From positions 1-40,195 of the forward strand of contig CAJGDW010000004.1 in the NCBI GenBank assembly GCA_904502115.1: a stretch of DNA of 40,195 bases, given 5' to 3'. The stretch comes from Paludibacteraceae bacterium. Lineage in GTDB: Bacteria > Bacteroidota > Bacteroidia > Bacteroidales > Paludibacteraceae. Shown piece after piece: positions 7,729 to 16,129 of the stretch. Numbering within the stretch: position 1 is the first letter of the stretch; each line of letters starts with the position of its first letter. The notes beneath the pieces are model-generated. The model made no database searches, was not told the origin of the DNA, and saw only the letters and a list, made by a program, of their open reading frames with translations. A program made the translations under genes and the position numbers.

Positions 7729-7801
7729 GCAGTAAAGGTGGATGATGTTATATATAATTAAATATAGAACCGTAGGTAGTCCACCTGCGGTTTTCTTTTT
7801 T
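7711..7801 (+). promoter_or_regulatory. Tryptophan transcription attenuator (protector and antiterminator)
   Basis: Three alternative pairings are visible. Protector: 7719-7727 with 7733-7741, 9 bp with one G-U, 5-base loop. Terminator: 7768-7777 with 7783-7792, followed by a T-rich run. Antiterminator: AGGTGGA (7736-7742) with TCCACCT (7780-7786), 7 perfect pairs that use the terminator loop and the start of its descending arm; the two structures cross and cannot coexist. When Trp-tRNA is short, a ribosome stalled on 7711-7716 would cover 7719-7727, free the 7736-7742 strand and allow read-through. When Trp is plentiful the ribosome reaches the TAA and the terminator forms. The regulatory logic is inferred. 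Confidence 0.85.
7768..7801 (+). terminator. Attenuator terminator upstream of trpB2
   Basis: A 10-bp stem with one T-G pair and a 5-base loop (AGTCC), followed by TTTTCTTTTTT. It lies 37 bases before the trpB start, so it must be conditionally bypassed for the gene to be expressed. Confidence 0.88.
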
Positions 7802-7838
7802 AGTAATAAGGTAGTAATTGAACAAAAACAAATACAAT

Positions 7839-9203
7839 ATGAAAACAACCAAAAAAATCGTATTGCCAGAAAATGAGATGCCAACATCTTGGTATAACAT
7901 TGTGGCAGATATGAAAACCAAACCAATGCCTTATTTGAATCCTAGAACAAAGGAGATTCTTACAGAGGCAGACTTGGAGCCTATCTTTGCCAAAGAGTTG
8001 ATAAAACAAGAATTCTCTACAGAACGCTGGATTGAAATTCCTGATGAAGTGCGTGATTTGTATCGCATTTACCGTCCTACACCATTGGTAAGAGCCTCTG
8101 GTTTAGAGAAAGCATTGGATACGCCCGCTAAGATTTATTTTAAAAACGAGAGTGTATCGCCTGTAGGTTCGCATAAGTTGAACTCGGCTATTCCACAAGC
8201 TTATTTTAATAAGATTGAAGGTATTAAACACTTAACAACCGAGACGGGTGCCGGACAATGGGGTAGTTCGTTAAGTATTGCTTGTAAGCACTTTGGCTTG
8301 GATTTGCGCGTTTTTATGGTGAAATGTAGCTACGAACAAAAACCTTATCGTAAAGCGGTGATGAATACCTACGGAGCCAAGGTTTATGCTTCTCCAAGTG
8401 ATGTTACTGCAATTGGTAGAAAAATGCGTGAGCAATTCCCTGGTACATCGGGTAGTTTGGGTATGGCTATTTCTGAAGCGGTCGAAGAGGCTTTGAAAGA
8501 CGAATATACTCACTATAGCTTAGGAAGTGTGCTACACCATGTGGCTATTCACCAATCCATTTCGGGTCTTGAAACCGAAAAACAAATGGAAATTGCGGGC
8601 GATTATCCTGATATGGTAATTGCGTGCTTTGGTGGTGGATCTAACTTCTGTGGTATTACTTTCCCATTCCTTCGTCATAAATTAACAGAAGGCAAAGACG
8701 TAAGACTGATTGCAGCAGAACCTGCATCTTGTCCTAAACTTACACGTGGTAAATTTAGCTACGACTTTGGTGATACAGAAGGTTATACTCCGCTTATCCC
8801 TATGTATACGCTGGGTCATGAATTCCAACCTGCTAGTATTCACGCAGGTGGTTTAAGATACCACGGTGCGGGCAATGTGGTAAGCCAATTAAGAAAAGAT
8901 GGCTACATTGAGGCACAAGATGTACATCAAGATGAAACCTTTAAGGCTGGTATCTTGTTCTCGCAAGCAGAAGGTATTATTCCTGCTCCTGAATCGACAC
9001 ATGCTATTGCAGTGGCTATTCGTGAAGCGTTGAAGGCTAAAGAAGAAGGTAAAGAAAAAGTGATCTTATTCCAGCTTTCTGGACACGGTTTAATTGATAT
9101 GATGTCTTACGAGAAATACTTGCACGGCGGTCTAACAAATTATGAGGTACCTCAAGATTTAATAGACGACAGCATTGCTAAAATACAATCGTTGCAACCT
9201 TAA
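7839..9203 (+). CDS. trpB: Tryptophan synthase beta chain, TrpB2 type
   Basis: PLP enzyme joining indole and serine to make tryptophan. The 454-residue length and ETGAGQWG motif (E135 catalytic; Trp replaces the His of classic TrpB1) mark the TrpB2 branch, which usually works without a tight TrpA complex. Lys113 in GSHKLNSA is the PLP Schiff-base lysine and CFGGGSNFCG binds the cofactor phosphate. The ATG at 7839 is chosen: it opens MKTTKKIVLPENEMP, like family members, whereas an upstream in-frame TTG adds only Asn/Lys-rich residues. No trpA or other trp gene is adjacent; the gene stands alone behind its own attenuator. Its 3' end overlaps the convergent OstA gene by 4 bases. Confidence 0.94.
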   Translation: MKTTKKIVLPENEMPTSWYNIVADMKTKPMPYLNPRTKEILTEADLEPIFAKELIKQEFSTERWIEIPDEVRDLYRIYRPTPLVRASGLEKALDTPAKIYFKNESVSPVGSHKLNSAIPQAYFNKIEGIKHLTTETGAGQWGSSLSIACKHFGLDLRVFMVKCSYEQKPYRKAVMNTYGAKVYASPSDVTAIGRKMREQFPGTSGSLGMAISEAVEEALKDEYTHYSLGSVLHHVAIHQSISGLETEKQMEIAGDYPDMVIACFGGGSNFCGITFPFLRHKLTEGKDVRLIAAEPASCPKLTRGKFSYDFGDTEGYTPLIPMYTLGHEFQPASIHAGGLRYHGAGNVVSQLRKDGYIEAQDVHQDETFKAGILFSQAEGIIPAPESTHAIAVAIREALKAKEEGKEKVILFQLSGHGLIDMMSYEKYLHGGLTNYEVPQDLIDDSIAKIQSLQP

Positions 9204-10810
9204 TCGGTGCGCTGACGTTTCTTACGAACCTTGACAGCAGCTTCGTCTGCTTTCAAGGTTTCTTTCTTTTTAGGGGTGTAGATGTCTGTTTTGCTGGTAG
9301 GACGTAAATAGTGATAGTCTTTGAATCCACCCAAACGTGTTACATTGGTGTCGTTTATTTTTTTGGGTGTGTGAAGCGTTCCGTTTGAGTTCGGTGTCAT
9401 AACCAAACGTTTGATTTTGTTGTCTTCTGTAAAGTACATGAACAACTCACTGCTCTCGGCTTTGTTAATGCCTACATACGATCGTTCTGCATTGGCATCC
9501 ACCTGGGTGCTGTCTTGTTCTTCTTCGATAAAATAGACAGAAAGGGCATTGCCACTTACATCGGCTTTGTACAGTTTGCTGTCTTTGATATAACCTAGTA
9601 TATTCTTTCCTGATACCTGGTTGATGGCATTGCTGTCTACTCGTTGAAAGATAAATGCATCTTGGTCTAACTCAATGTATTCAACTTCTTGATTTGCTAA
9701 ATAGACCATGATTTCGTTCCCAGTAAATTGATTGCTATCGTTCCATAAAATAGGTTCCCCGTACATGCGTAGGGTAGAATCTTGGCTACTGTAATAGGCA
9801 GAATCGCATATACCTTGGAAATCAACATCCCATGCTTGTACGTTGTAGTAGGCTTTTATGTGTTGTATGGAATCATTGTCGTAATAATACATGGAATCTG
9901 CCGCAACAAAAAGTGTATCTGTACTTTGAGAATCGTAGTGTATAAGGGTTGGGATTTTTGTAACAAGTGCCGATTTAAGGCTGTCATTGTACCATCCGTA
10001 ATTGCCAGTAATGATAATTTGCTGTGCAGTATCGTTTAATTGAACGTTGGTGAAACCTTCCGAAAGATGGATGTTATGGTCGTGAAAAAGAGTGTCTGCT
10101 GTAATGCGATGACCTTCTAAATCATTGACGTACGAGTTAAGGATTAATTTACCTTGGTCTTTTTCTGTATCGTACCAACCCAATTCGGAATAGATATGGG
10201 TGCTATCTTCGTATACAATATCAGAAGGTCCTAAGATAGTTGCTATCTTGGTTATACTCTCGTAGTGAAGTGTGTCGGATGTTAATACAAAATCGGGGTT
10301 AGTTAATACTACGTCGTATTGGAATACGGCAAGTTCGCTTTTTGGGTAGTAGTTTCCGTTAATAGAGGTAAGTACATTTTCTTTGTCAACGATGCGCCCT
10401 CCATTAAAATAATAGCCAATTTCTTTTTTACGGTTGTAGTTGAGTGAGTCGGTATAAAGTGTTGCACTTTTGTTTTCCATGCGCACATTGTGTCGTAACT
10501 TGGCTAATTTTGTATTCCCATCATAGTAAAGGATGTCGCCGTATATGAACAAGGTGTCTGCCTGAATCATTTTGATGTTACCCGTGGCAATGATGTAATT
10601 CTTCTTGTCGTAGAAGTAGGCGCTGTCGCAGAACATAATCATATCGTCGTGCCTAAATTGCACTTGTCCACTTAAAATCTGACAATCTGGCCAGCGCTCG
10701 TTGTCGAATTCGAGTTTGTCTGAACGGTCTAGGTATATGAGGGTCTTTTGACTCCATGCAAATGCAGCCAATAAACAAAACATGAGAAGGATGACGTGTT
10801 GCCTTTTCAT
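9200..10810 (-). CDS. OstA/LptA-like organic solvent tolerance family protein
   Basis: Predicted periplasmic protein of 536 residues related to the OstA/LptA beta-jellyroll that carries lipopolysaccharide across the periplasm. A signal peptide is clear (ILLMFCLLAAFAWSQ, residues 7-21). The body has repeated strands of the type IYGDILYYDGNTKLAKLRHNV and LYTDSLNYNRKKEIGYYFNG, each alternating a D-x-L core with turns, as in OstA. The C-terminus is basic (KKRQRTD). It is much longer than E. coli LptA (about 185 residues), as in the Bacteroidota OstA-like group. Last gene of the guaB-PPIase operon, 6 bases after surA; that context supports an envelope assembly role. Confidence 0.85.
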   Translation of the reverse strand: MKRQHVILLMFCLLAAFAWSQKTLIYLDRSDKLEFDNERWPDCQILSGQVQFRHDDMIMFCDSAYFYDKKNYIIATGNIKMIQADTLFIYGDILYYDGNTKLAKLRHNVRMENKSATLYTDSLNYNRKKEIGYYFNGGRIVDKENVLTSINGNYYPKSELAVFQYDVVLTNPDFVLTSDTLHYESITKIATILGPSDIVYEDSTHIYSELGWYDTEKDQGKLILNSYVNDLEGHRITADTLFHDHNIHLSEGFTNVQLNDTAQQIIITGNYGWYNDSLKSALVTKIPTLIHYDSQSTDTLFVAADSMYYYDNDSIQHIKAYYNVQAWDVDFQGICDSAYYSSQDSTLRMYGEPILWNDSNQFTGNEIMVYLANQEVEYIELDQDAFIFQRVDSNAINQVSGKNILGYIKDSKLYKADVSGNALSVYFIEEEQDSTQVDANAERSYVGINKAESSELFMYFTEDNKIKRLVMTPNSNGTLHTPKKINDTNVTRLGGFKDYHYLRPTSKTDIYTPKKKETLKADEAAVKVRKKRQRTD

Positions 10811-10816
10811 GGTTTG

Positions 10817-12160
10817 TTATTTGATCCAGTGAGGAAATTGGAAGTTACAATCGCGGTATTCTGGAGTAATGTAGATGTAGGTTTCTTTTTGTTTCTCAAG
10901 AATCCATTTCTCTAACTCTTCTTGGTTGCGCTTACCTGTAACCATGTCTTTTAAAAGTTGGTAATCGGTGTCGGGATGTGCACGGTGTGCTTTGATACGC
11001 GATTTAAGGCGAACGATAGCTACGCGTTCTTTATTCTTCTCGTCTGTGTATGAAAAGGGTTGTGAAATTTCGCCAACCTCCATGCTGTAAATGGCTTTGG
11101 CAATTTCGGCAGGTAATTCTTGTAATTCGAATTTGGTAGTACCATTTTTCATGTTGATCATGGTACCTTCGTTTTGTTGCGACATCTCGTCCTCTGAATA
11201 TTGTAAGGCGCAATCGGTAAAATTGCTATTGCCCAATCTAATTTCTTTTGCAAGACTATCTAGGCGTTGTGTCGCCTCTGCTCGTTCCTTGTAACCAATT
11301 TTTGGAGTCAATAGGATATGACGGCAATTTACTTGGTCGTTCTTGCGTTCAATAAGCTGAATAATATGGTAACCAAATTCAGATTCAACAATGCGTGATA
11401 CCTTTTTAGGATCGTACAAAGCAAAGGCAGTATTCGCAAATTCAGGCACCAGTTTTCCACGTGTCATGAATCCTAGTTCGCCTCCTTGTAGTGCGCTTCC
11501 ACGGTCTTCAGAGTACAAAATGGCCAGTGTTGAGAATTCGTATTCGCCCGATTCAATTTTTTCGCGAAAGTCGCGTAGTTGACTTTTAATACGTTCTTGT
11601 TCTGCTAGGGTAACACGGGGAGAGATGCTGATAATTTGCACTTCTACCTGTTCAGGGATCATGGGAATACTATCTTTTGGGAAAGTATTGTAAAAACGCT
11701 TGATATCGGCAGGAGTAATGCGTACATCGTTGAAGATGGTTCGTTGCATCTCTTGCGCTAACAATTGGTCGTGTATGGCAGCAGTCATAGTAGAACGAAT
11801 CTCTGCCATGGGTTTCTTAAAGTATTCTTCTACTTTCTCTTTCGAACCAATTTGGCTAATAAAGTAACGGATGCGTGCGTCTACTTGTTGGTTGACCGAT
11901 GCCTCTGGAACACTAATACTGTCTAATTTGGCCTGAGCAATGAATAATTTCTGCAACGCTATGTTTTCGGGTATCACACAGTAGGGGTCGCCTTCTATGG
12001 TTTCTTTCTCATACTTGCGTCGAGCAATTTCTGTTTCGATGTCGGAGCGCAAAATAGGTTCATCGCCAACTACCCATAGTACTTGGTCGATGATCTGATT
12101 GTTGCCCCAGCACAGAAGAAAACTGATGCAGAAAAAGAAGGTATAGCAGATTCTTTGCAT
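10817..12160 (-). CDS. surA: SurA-type peptidyl-prolyl isomerase / periplasmic chaperone
   Basis: Periplasmic chaperone for outer membrane proteins. The 447-residue protein has a signal peptide (MQRICYTFFFCISFLLCWG), a SurA_N-like helical segment (VLWVVGDEPILRSDIETEIA onward, about 28-150) and two parvulin repeats: the first from about 170 (QIISISP ... SEDRGSALQGGELGFMTRG ... FGYHIIQL), the second from about 275 (CRHILLTPK ... YSEDEMSQQNEG ... VGEISQPF), the latter more divergent. The ATG at 12160 is 4 bases after the upstream stop and begins the signal peptide; the ORF extends 12 codons further but that would bury the signal sequence. Confidence 0.92.
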   Translation of the reverse strand: MQRICYTFFFCISFLLCWGNNQIIDQVLWVVGDEPILRSDIETEIARRKYEKETIEGDPYCVIPENIALQKLFIAQAKLDSISVPEASVNQQVDARIRYFISQIGSKEKVEEYFKKPMAEIRSTMTAAIHDQLLAQEMQRTIFNDVRITPADIKRFYNTFPKDSIPMIPEQVEVQIISISPRVTLAEQERIKSQLRDFREKIESGEYEFSTLAILYSEDRGSALQGGELGFMTRGKLVPEFANTAFALYDPKKVSRIVESEFGYHIIQLIERKNDQVNCRHILLTPKIGYKERAEATQRLDSLAKEIRLGNSNFTDCALQYSEDEMSQQNEGTMINMKNGTTKFELQELPAEIAKAIYSMEVGEISQPFSYTDEKNKERVAIVRLKSRIKAHRAHPDTDYQLLKDMVTGKRNQEELEKWILEKQKETYIYITPEYRDCNFQFPHWIK

Positions 12161-12164
12161 AGAA

Positions 12165-13019
12165 TTATTCGTTTTCAAAGTATTTAATTTCGCCATTTTC
12201 TACAGCGTCGTTGTATAATGATTGTTGGAACTGGTTGATGAATTTTATCTTCTCTTGGTTGAGTAGGATGTTGCGCAGTTCGTTTTTAATCATTTCGTAT
12301 GGTTTTGGTTTGCCCGCATCGCATTTTCCCGTAACGCGTAAAAAGTAGGAATAACCCTCTTTTTCTTGCACAATGGTTCCGCGTGTTAGTGCAGGGTCGT
12401 TTTGATCAATGGTTTCTGGCATTAAGGAACCAATCTTGCTGTAAGATGTCCAAGATTCATTAAAGAATTCGTACATGACTGCATGTTGTGTGCAGAATCG
12501 CATGGTATTTTCTAGGTGCTCATCGGTAGTATTCGATAGCAATTCTAGCAATTCTGCTTTATTGGTTTCCGAGGATGGTATTTTAATAAAGATCCCTTTA
12601 ATAATGCATTCGTCCAATAAGAATTTGTCTTTGCTGGTCTCGTAATATTGTGTAATGGTCGCTTCAGGAATTTCCTTTAATTTTTCGGCAATAAGTTGTT
12701 GCTGGTACTGATTGATGATAAGTTCTTTGCGATATGCTTCGGTGAGTTTTTGTATATCCTCGTTGTTTCCTACATTGTTGTAGGCGTTTTTATACATCAG
12801 TGTACGGGTAATCCATTGTTTTTTGTAACTCTCTGCAAGGTAAGCACTGTCTTTGGGACTTACGCCGTCTGGGATAAAATCTTGTATCTCGTCCAAGTAC
12901 AAAATTTCACCTTCTACTTCCAATACAGCTTCTCGGGTTAAATCGCGCCAGGTTTCTTGGCATGATGTTAACGCTACAACGACGCCGAGGACAAGGGCAA
13001 TGCAGTGTTGTCGTTTCAT
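12165..13019 (-). CDS. Peptidyl-prolyl isomerase-like lipoprotein
   Basis: A 284-residue lipoprotein: signal peptide MKRQHCIALVLGVVVALTSC with lipobox LTSC, Cys20 as the acylation site. The following sequence resembles the SurA/PpiC N-terminal helical region (LYLDEIQDFIPDGVSPKDS, YYETSKDKFLLDECIIKGIF), but I see no complete parvulin core (no GGxLGxxxxG or HILF-type motif), so it is probably a chaperone paralogue without isomerase activity. It overlaps the upstream PPIase gene by 4 bases (ATGA) and precedes surA by 4 bases, so all three are translationally coupled. Confidence 0.82.
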   Translation of the reverse strand: MKRQHCIALVLGVVVALTSCQETWRDLTREAVLEVEGEILYLDEIQDFIPDGVSPKDSAYLAESYKKQWITRTLMYKNAYNNVGNNEDIQKLTEAYRKELIINQYQQQLIAEKLKEIPEATITQYYETSKDKFLLDECIIKGIFIKIPSSETNKAELLELLSNTTDEHLENTMRFCTQHAVMYEFFNESWTSYSKIGSLMPETIDQNDPALTRGTIVQEKEGYSYFLRVTGKCDAGKPKPYEMIKNELRNILLNQEKIKFINQFQQSLYNDAVENGEIKYFENE

Positions 13020-14536
13020 TTAATCTTGTTTAGTACGTCGTAATTGATGTTTACCTCGTATTTCTGATGCAGACTAGCTAGCCATTGTTCTTCTAGGTAG
13101 GTTTGATAATCGTTCACTACGGGGCCTTTGTTGTAAGTGTAGTCTGTGGGATAATTTTCTTTGTTGTTTTCAAAGAATTGTTTCAAACCTTCTTTGTCTT
13201 TAGAGGCTTTGCTCCAAATTAGGTCGTTGCAAATATTGAAAAGAAGGATGCCTTCTTTGTATTCGTTCATCAACATGCCAAATTCGGGATACTTGCTTTC
13301 TAGGTGCTTGTTCTCGTATTGATAGATGCTATAATTGATAAAATCGTTTATAGAATCGTTTCCGTGAGGCCTTTCTTGGCAGAACTTGTCCAAATCTTCT
13401 TGAGTAAGTACTTGATCGGCAAAAGTTGCAATTATGCCCGCTTTTTTGCTCTTTTTGAATTTGTACTCTTTTTTAAGTTTGTCGATAAAACTTTGGTGAA
13501 TTTCTGCACGACGTTCGTCCATGTTAATTTGGGTATTAATCATGGGGCGGTATTCGTATAAGGAACGAACAGGGCGTTTGTCAAGCAATTGGAAGATGTG
13601 CCAACCGTATGGAGCATGTACAGGTTCGCTAATTTCTCCAATTTCGGTAAGGGCAAATGCTGCGTTTTCAATCCATGGATTACTCATGCCAATGCCTAAC
13701 CAAGGAAGTTTTCCGCCTTTGGCTGCGGTGTCATCTTCTGAGTTGTTGCGTGCTAAAGCAGCAAAGTCACCACCTTCTAGCAGTGTTTGGTACAATTTCA
13801 TAACGACCGCTTCGATGGCAATCAGCTGCGTAGAATCGGCATATTCGGGGATGGCTTTAAAAATGTGAGCCAATTGTACTTCGCCTTTGGAAGGACGACG
13901 ATTGTGTAATTTGATGATATGATAGCCAAATGAGGTGCGAATGGGTTGGCTAATTTCGCCTACTTTTAAATTGTAGGCAGCTCTTTCAAAAGGATAAACA
14001 AATTGTCCGCCTGTTGTATATCCTAAGTAACCTTTGTTTTCTACTACCGATGGGTCTTCTGAAACTTCGACAGCAACTTTAGCAAAATCTTCTTTTTTTA
14101 GGCGTTTGCGTGCCTTTTGTGCTTTCTCTAGGGCAAGAGGAGCTTCGTTGGGGAAGTCAATGCGGAATAAGATATGACTCACCTCGATATCTTCCAAAAG
14201 ATGCTTGTATGCTTCCTGTACTAGTTCGTTACGTTTTACACTATCGGTTAGATAGGGACCTATTAGTTGTTGACGATAACCTTGTAGTTCGTTTTGGAAG
14301 GCAGATACGGTGTCGTACTGTTGGGTATATGCTTCTTCAACTTTTAATTTAAAGTTGACAAACATATTGATGTAATCGGCGCGCGATAACTGCTGAGCTT
14401 GATTTTGGTTGTTTTTTTGGTAGTAATACTCAAACTCGTCTACCGAAATTGCTTTGTTATTTATGGTAACAAGGGTTTGAGCTACAGCCCATGCTGTAGT
14501 CAAACCCATGCAAAGTATCAGGAATATTCTTTTCAT
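13016..14536 (-). CDS. Periplasmic peptidyl-prolyl isomerase with two PpiC domains
   Basis: A 506-residue exported foldase. Signal peptide MKRIFLILCMGLTTAWAVAQ, then a SurA_N-like region (VDEFEYYYQKNNQ). Two parvulin domains follow: about 117-215 (VSHILFRID ... VSEDPSVVENKGYLGYTTGG ... SFGYHIIKL) and about 222-320 (AHIFKAIP ... SEDDTAAKGGKLPWLGIG ... PYGWHIFQL). Both keep the HI/HIxK and terminal GYHI motifs of active parvulins. The C-terminal 180 residues are Lys/Asn-rich and unassigned. It is the first of three consecutive PPIase-family genes and its ATG overlaps the guaB stop by one base. Confidence 0.92.
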   Translation of the reverse strand: MKRIFLILCMGLTTAWAVAQTLVTINNKAISVDEFEYYYQKNNQNQAQQLSRADYINMFVNFKLKVEEAYTQQYDTVSAFQNELQGYRQQLIGPYLTDSVKRNELVQEAYKHLLEDIEVSHILFRIDFPNEAPLALEKAQKARKRLKKEDFAKVAVEVSEDPSVVENKGYLGYTTGGQFVYPFERAAYNLKVGEISQPIRTSFGYHIIKLHNRRPSKGEVQLAHIFKAIPEYADSTQLIAIEAVVMKLYQTLLEGGDFAALARNNSEDDTAAKGGKLPWLGIGMSNPWIENAAFALTEIGEISEPVHAPYGWHIFQLLDKRPVRSLYEYRPMINTQINMDERRAEIHQSFIDKLKKEYKFKKSKKAGIIATFADQVLTQEDLDKFCQERPHGNDSINDFINYSIYQYENKHLESKYPEFGMLMNEYKEGILLFNICNDLIWSKASKDKEGLKQFFENNKENYPTDYTYNKGPVVNDYQTYLEEQWLASLHQKYEVNINYDVLNKIK

Positions 14537-16011
14537 TATTCTCCTCTTGAATAGTTGGGGGCTTCTTGCGTAATGGTTACGTCGTGTGGGTGATTTTCTT
14601 TTACACCAGCCGCTGTAATACGGGTAAATTTAGCATTGTGCAATTCTTGGATGGTGCGAGCACCGCAGTATCCCATACCCGAACGCAAACCGCCTAAAAG
14701 TTGGTAAATTACTTCGTATAAGGTGCCTTTGTAAGGTACGCGAGCTGCAATACCTTCTGGAACCAATTTTTTAACGTCATCTTCGGCATCTTGGAAGTAG
14801 CGGTCTTTTGAACCTTTTTGCATCGCTTCTAGCGAACCCATGCCACGGTATGCTTTGAATTTACGTCCGTTGTAGATGATGGTAGCACCAGGAGATTCTT
14901 CTACACCTGCTAAAAGCGAACCAGCCATGATACAGCTAGCACCGGCTGCCAATGCTTTTACGATGTCGCCAGAATAGCGAATACCACCGTCAGCAATGAT
15001 GGGCACACCTGTTCCTTCTAGGGCTTTTGCTACATCATAAATAGCAGAAAGTTGAGGTACACCTACACCCGCAATGACGCGAGTGGTACAAATAGAACCA
15101 GGTCCAATACCTACTTTAACGGCGTCTGCACCAGCTTCTACCAAGGCTTTTGCAGCAGCACCAGTAGCAATGTTACCTACTACGATGTCAATTTGTGGGA
15201 ATTTTTCTTTGGCCATTTTTAGGGTGTCGATAACGCCTTTAGAGTGACCGTGTGCGGTATCAATAATGATGGCGTCAACACCTGCGTCTACCAATGCAGT
15301 AATGCGTTGTACGGTGTCACCTGTAACACCAACACCTGCAGCTACGCGCAAGCGACCTTTAGCATCTTTGCATGCCATGGGTTTGTCTTTGGCTTTGGTA
15401 ATGTCTTTGTAGGTAACCAAACCAATTAGTTTGCCTTCTTTGTCTACTACAGGAAGTTTTTCGATTTTGTTTTCTTGTAGAATTTGAGCAGCTGCTTCCA
15501 AGTCGGTCGATTGATTGGTAGTAACCAAGTTTTCTTTGGTCATTACTTCGTCAATTAATTTTTTGGTGTTGCGTTCAAAGCGTAAGTCGCGGTTGGTAAC
15601 AATACCTACCAAGTAGTTGTTTTCGTCTACAACAGGAATGCCACCAATGTGGTATTCTTTCATCAACGCCAATGCGTCGGCTACGGTTTTGCCTTGACGA
15701 ATGGTCACAGGATCGTAAATCATACCGTTTTCGGCACGTTTTACGGCATATACTTGACGAGCTTGTTCTTCGATGCTCATGTTTTTGTGGATAACACCTA
15801 TACCTCCCTCACGAGCAATGGCAATCGCCAATTTAGCCTCGGTAACCGTATCCATAGCTGCCGAAACAATGGGTGTTTTTAACTCGATATTGCGCGAAAA
15901 ACGAGTGGTAAGCACAACGTCACGCGGAATAACTTCTGAATAAGCTGGAATTAGTAGGACATCGTCGAAAGTAAGACCGTCCATTACAATTTTGTCTGCA
16001 ATAAATGACAT
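14536..16011 (-). CDS. guaB: Inosine-5'-monophosphate dehydrogenase
   Basis: Oxidises IMP to XMP with NAD, the committed step to guanine nucleotides. 491 residues, typical of bacteria. Domain order: N-terminal barrel part (TFDDVLLIPAYSEV, 14-27), two CBS domains (about 95-205), then the barrel resumes. Catalytic Cys308 lies in GIGPGSICTTRVIAGVG; the phosphate-binding and flap regions are visible (IADGGIRYSGDIVKALAAG; YRGMGSLEAM). First gene of the operon running into three PPIase-family genes and OstA. A -7 box on the minus strand (16045-16052) lies 33 bases upstream. Confidence 0.98.
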   Translation of the reverse strand: MSFIADKIVMDGLTFDDVLLIPAYSEVIPRDVVLTTRFSRNIELKTPIVSAAMDTVTEAKLAIAIAREGGIGVIHKNMSIEEQARQVYAVKRAENGMIYDPVTIRQGKTVADALALMKEYHIGGIPVVDENNYLVGIVTNRDLRFERNTKKLIDEVMTKENLVTTNQSTDLEAAAQILQENKIEKLPVVDKEGKLIGLVTYKDITKAKDKPMACKDAKGRLRVAAGVGVTGDTVQRITALVDAGVDAIIIDTAHGHSKGVIDTLKMAKEKFPQIDIVVGNIATGAAAKALVEAGADAVKVGIGPGSICTTRVIAGVGVPQLSAIYDVAKALEGTGVPIIADGGIRYSGDIVKALAAGASCIMAGSLLAGVEESPGATIIYNGRKFKAYRGMGSLEAMQKGSKDRYFQDAEDDVKKLVPEGIAARVPYKGTLYEVIYQLLGGLRSGMGYCGARTIQELHNAKFTRITAAGVKENHPHDVTITQEAPNYSRGE

Positions 16012-16044
16012 AGTGGTAGACTTTTATAGAAAATTTATTGCATG

Positions 16045-16052
16045 CAAAATTA
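16045..16052 (-). promoter_or_regulatory. -7 box for the guaB operon
   Basis: Read on the minus strand the sequence is TAATTTTG, an exact TAnnTTTG match, 33 bases upstream of the guaB ATG. No convincing -33 element was found. Confidence 0.6.
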
Positions 16053-16129
16053 CAGAAAAACGCGGTATTTTCCTATAGTTTTGCGTTAAATTTTGTAAGG
16101 TAATGCCTATTTTCTGTAAAAAATGGTGC

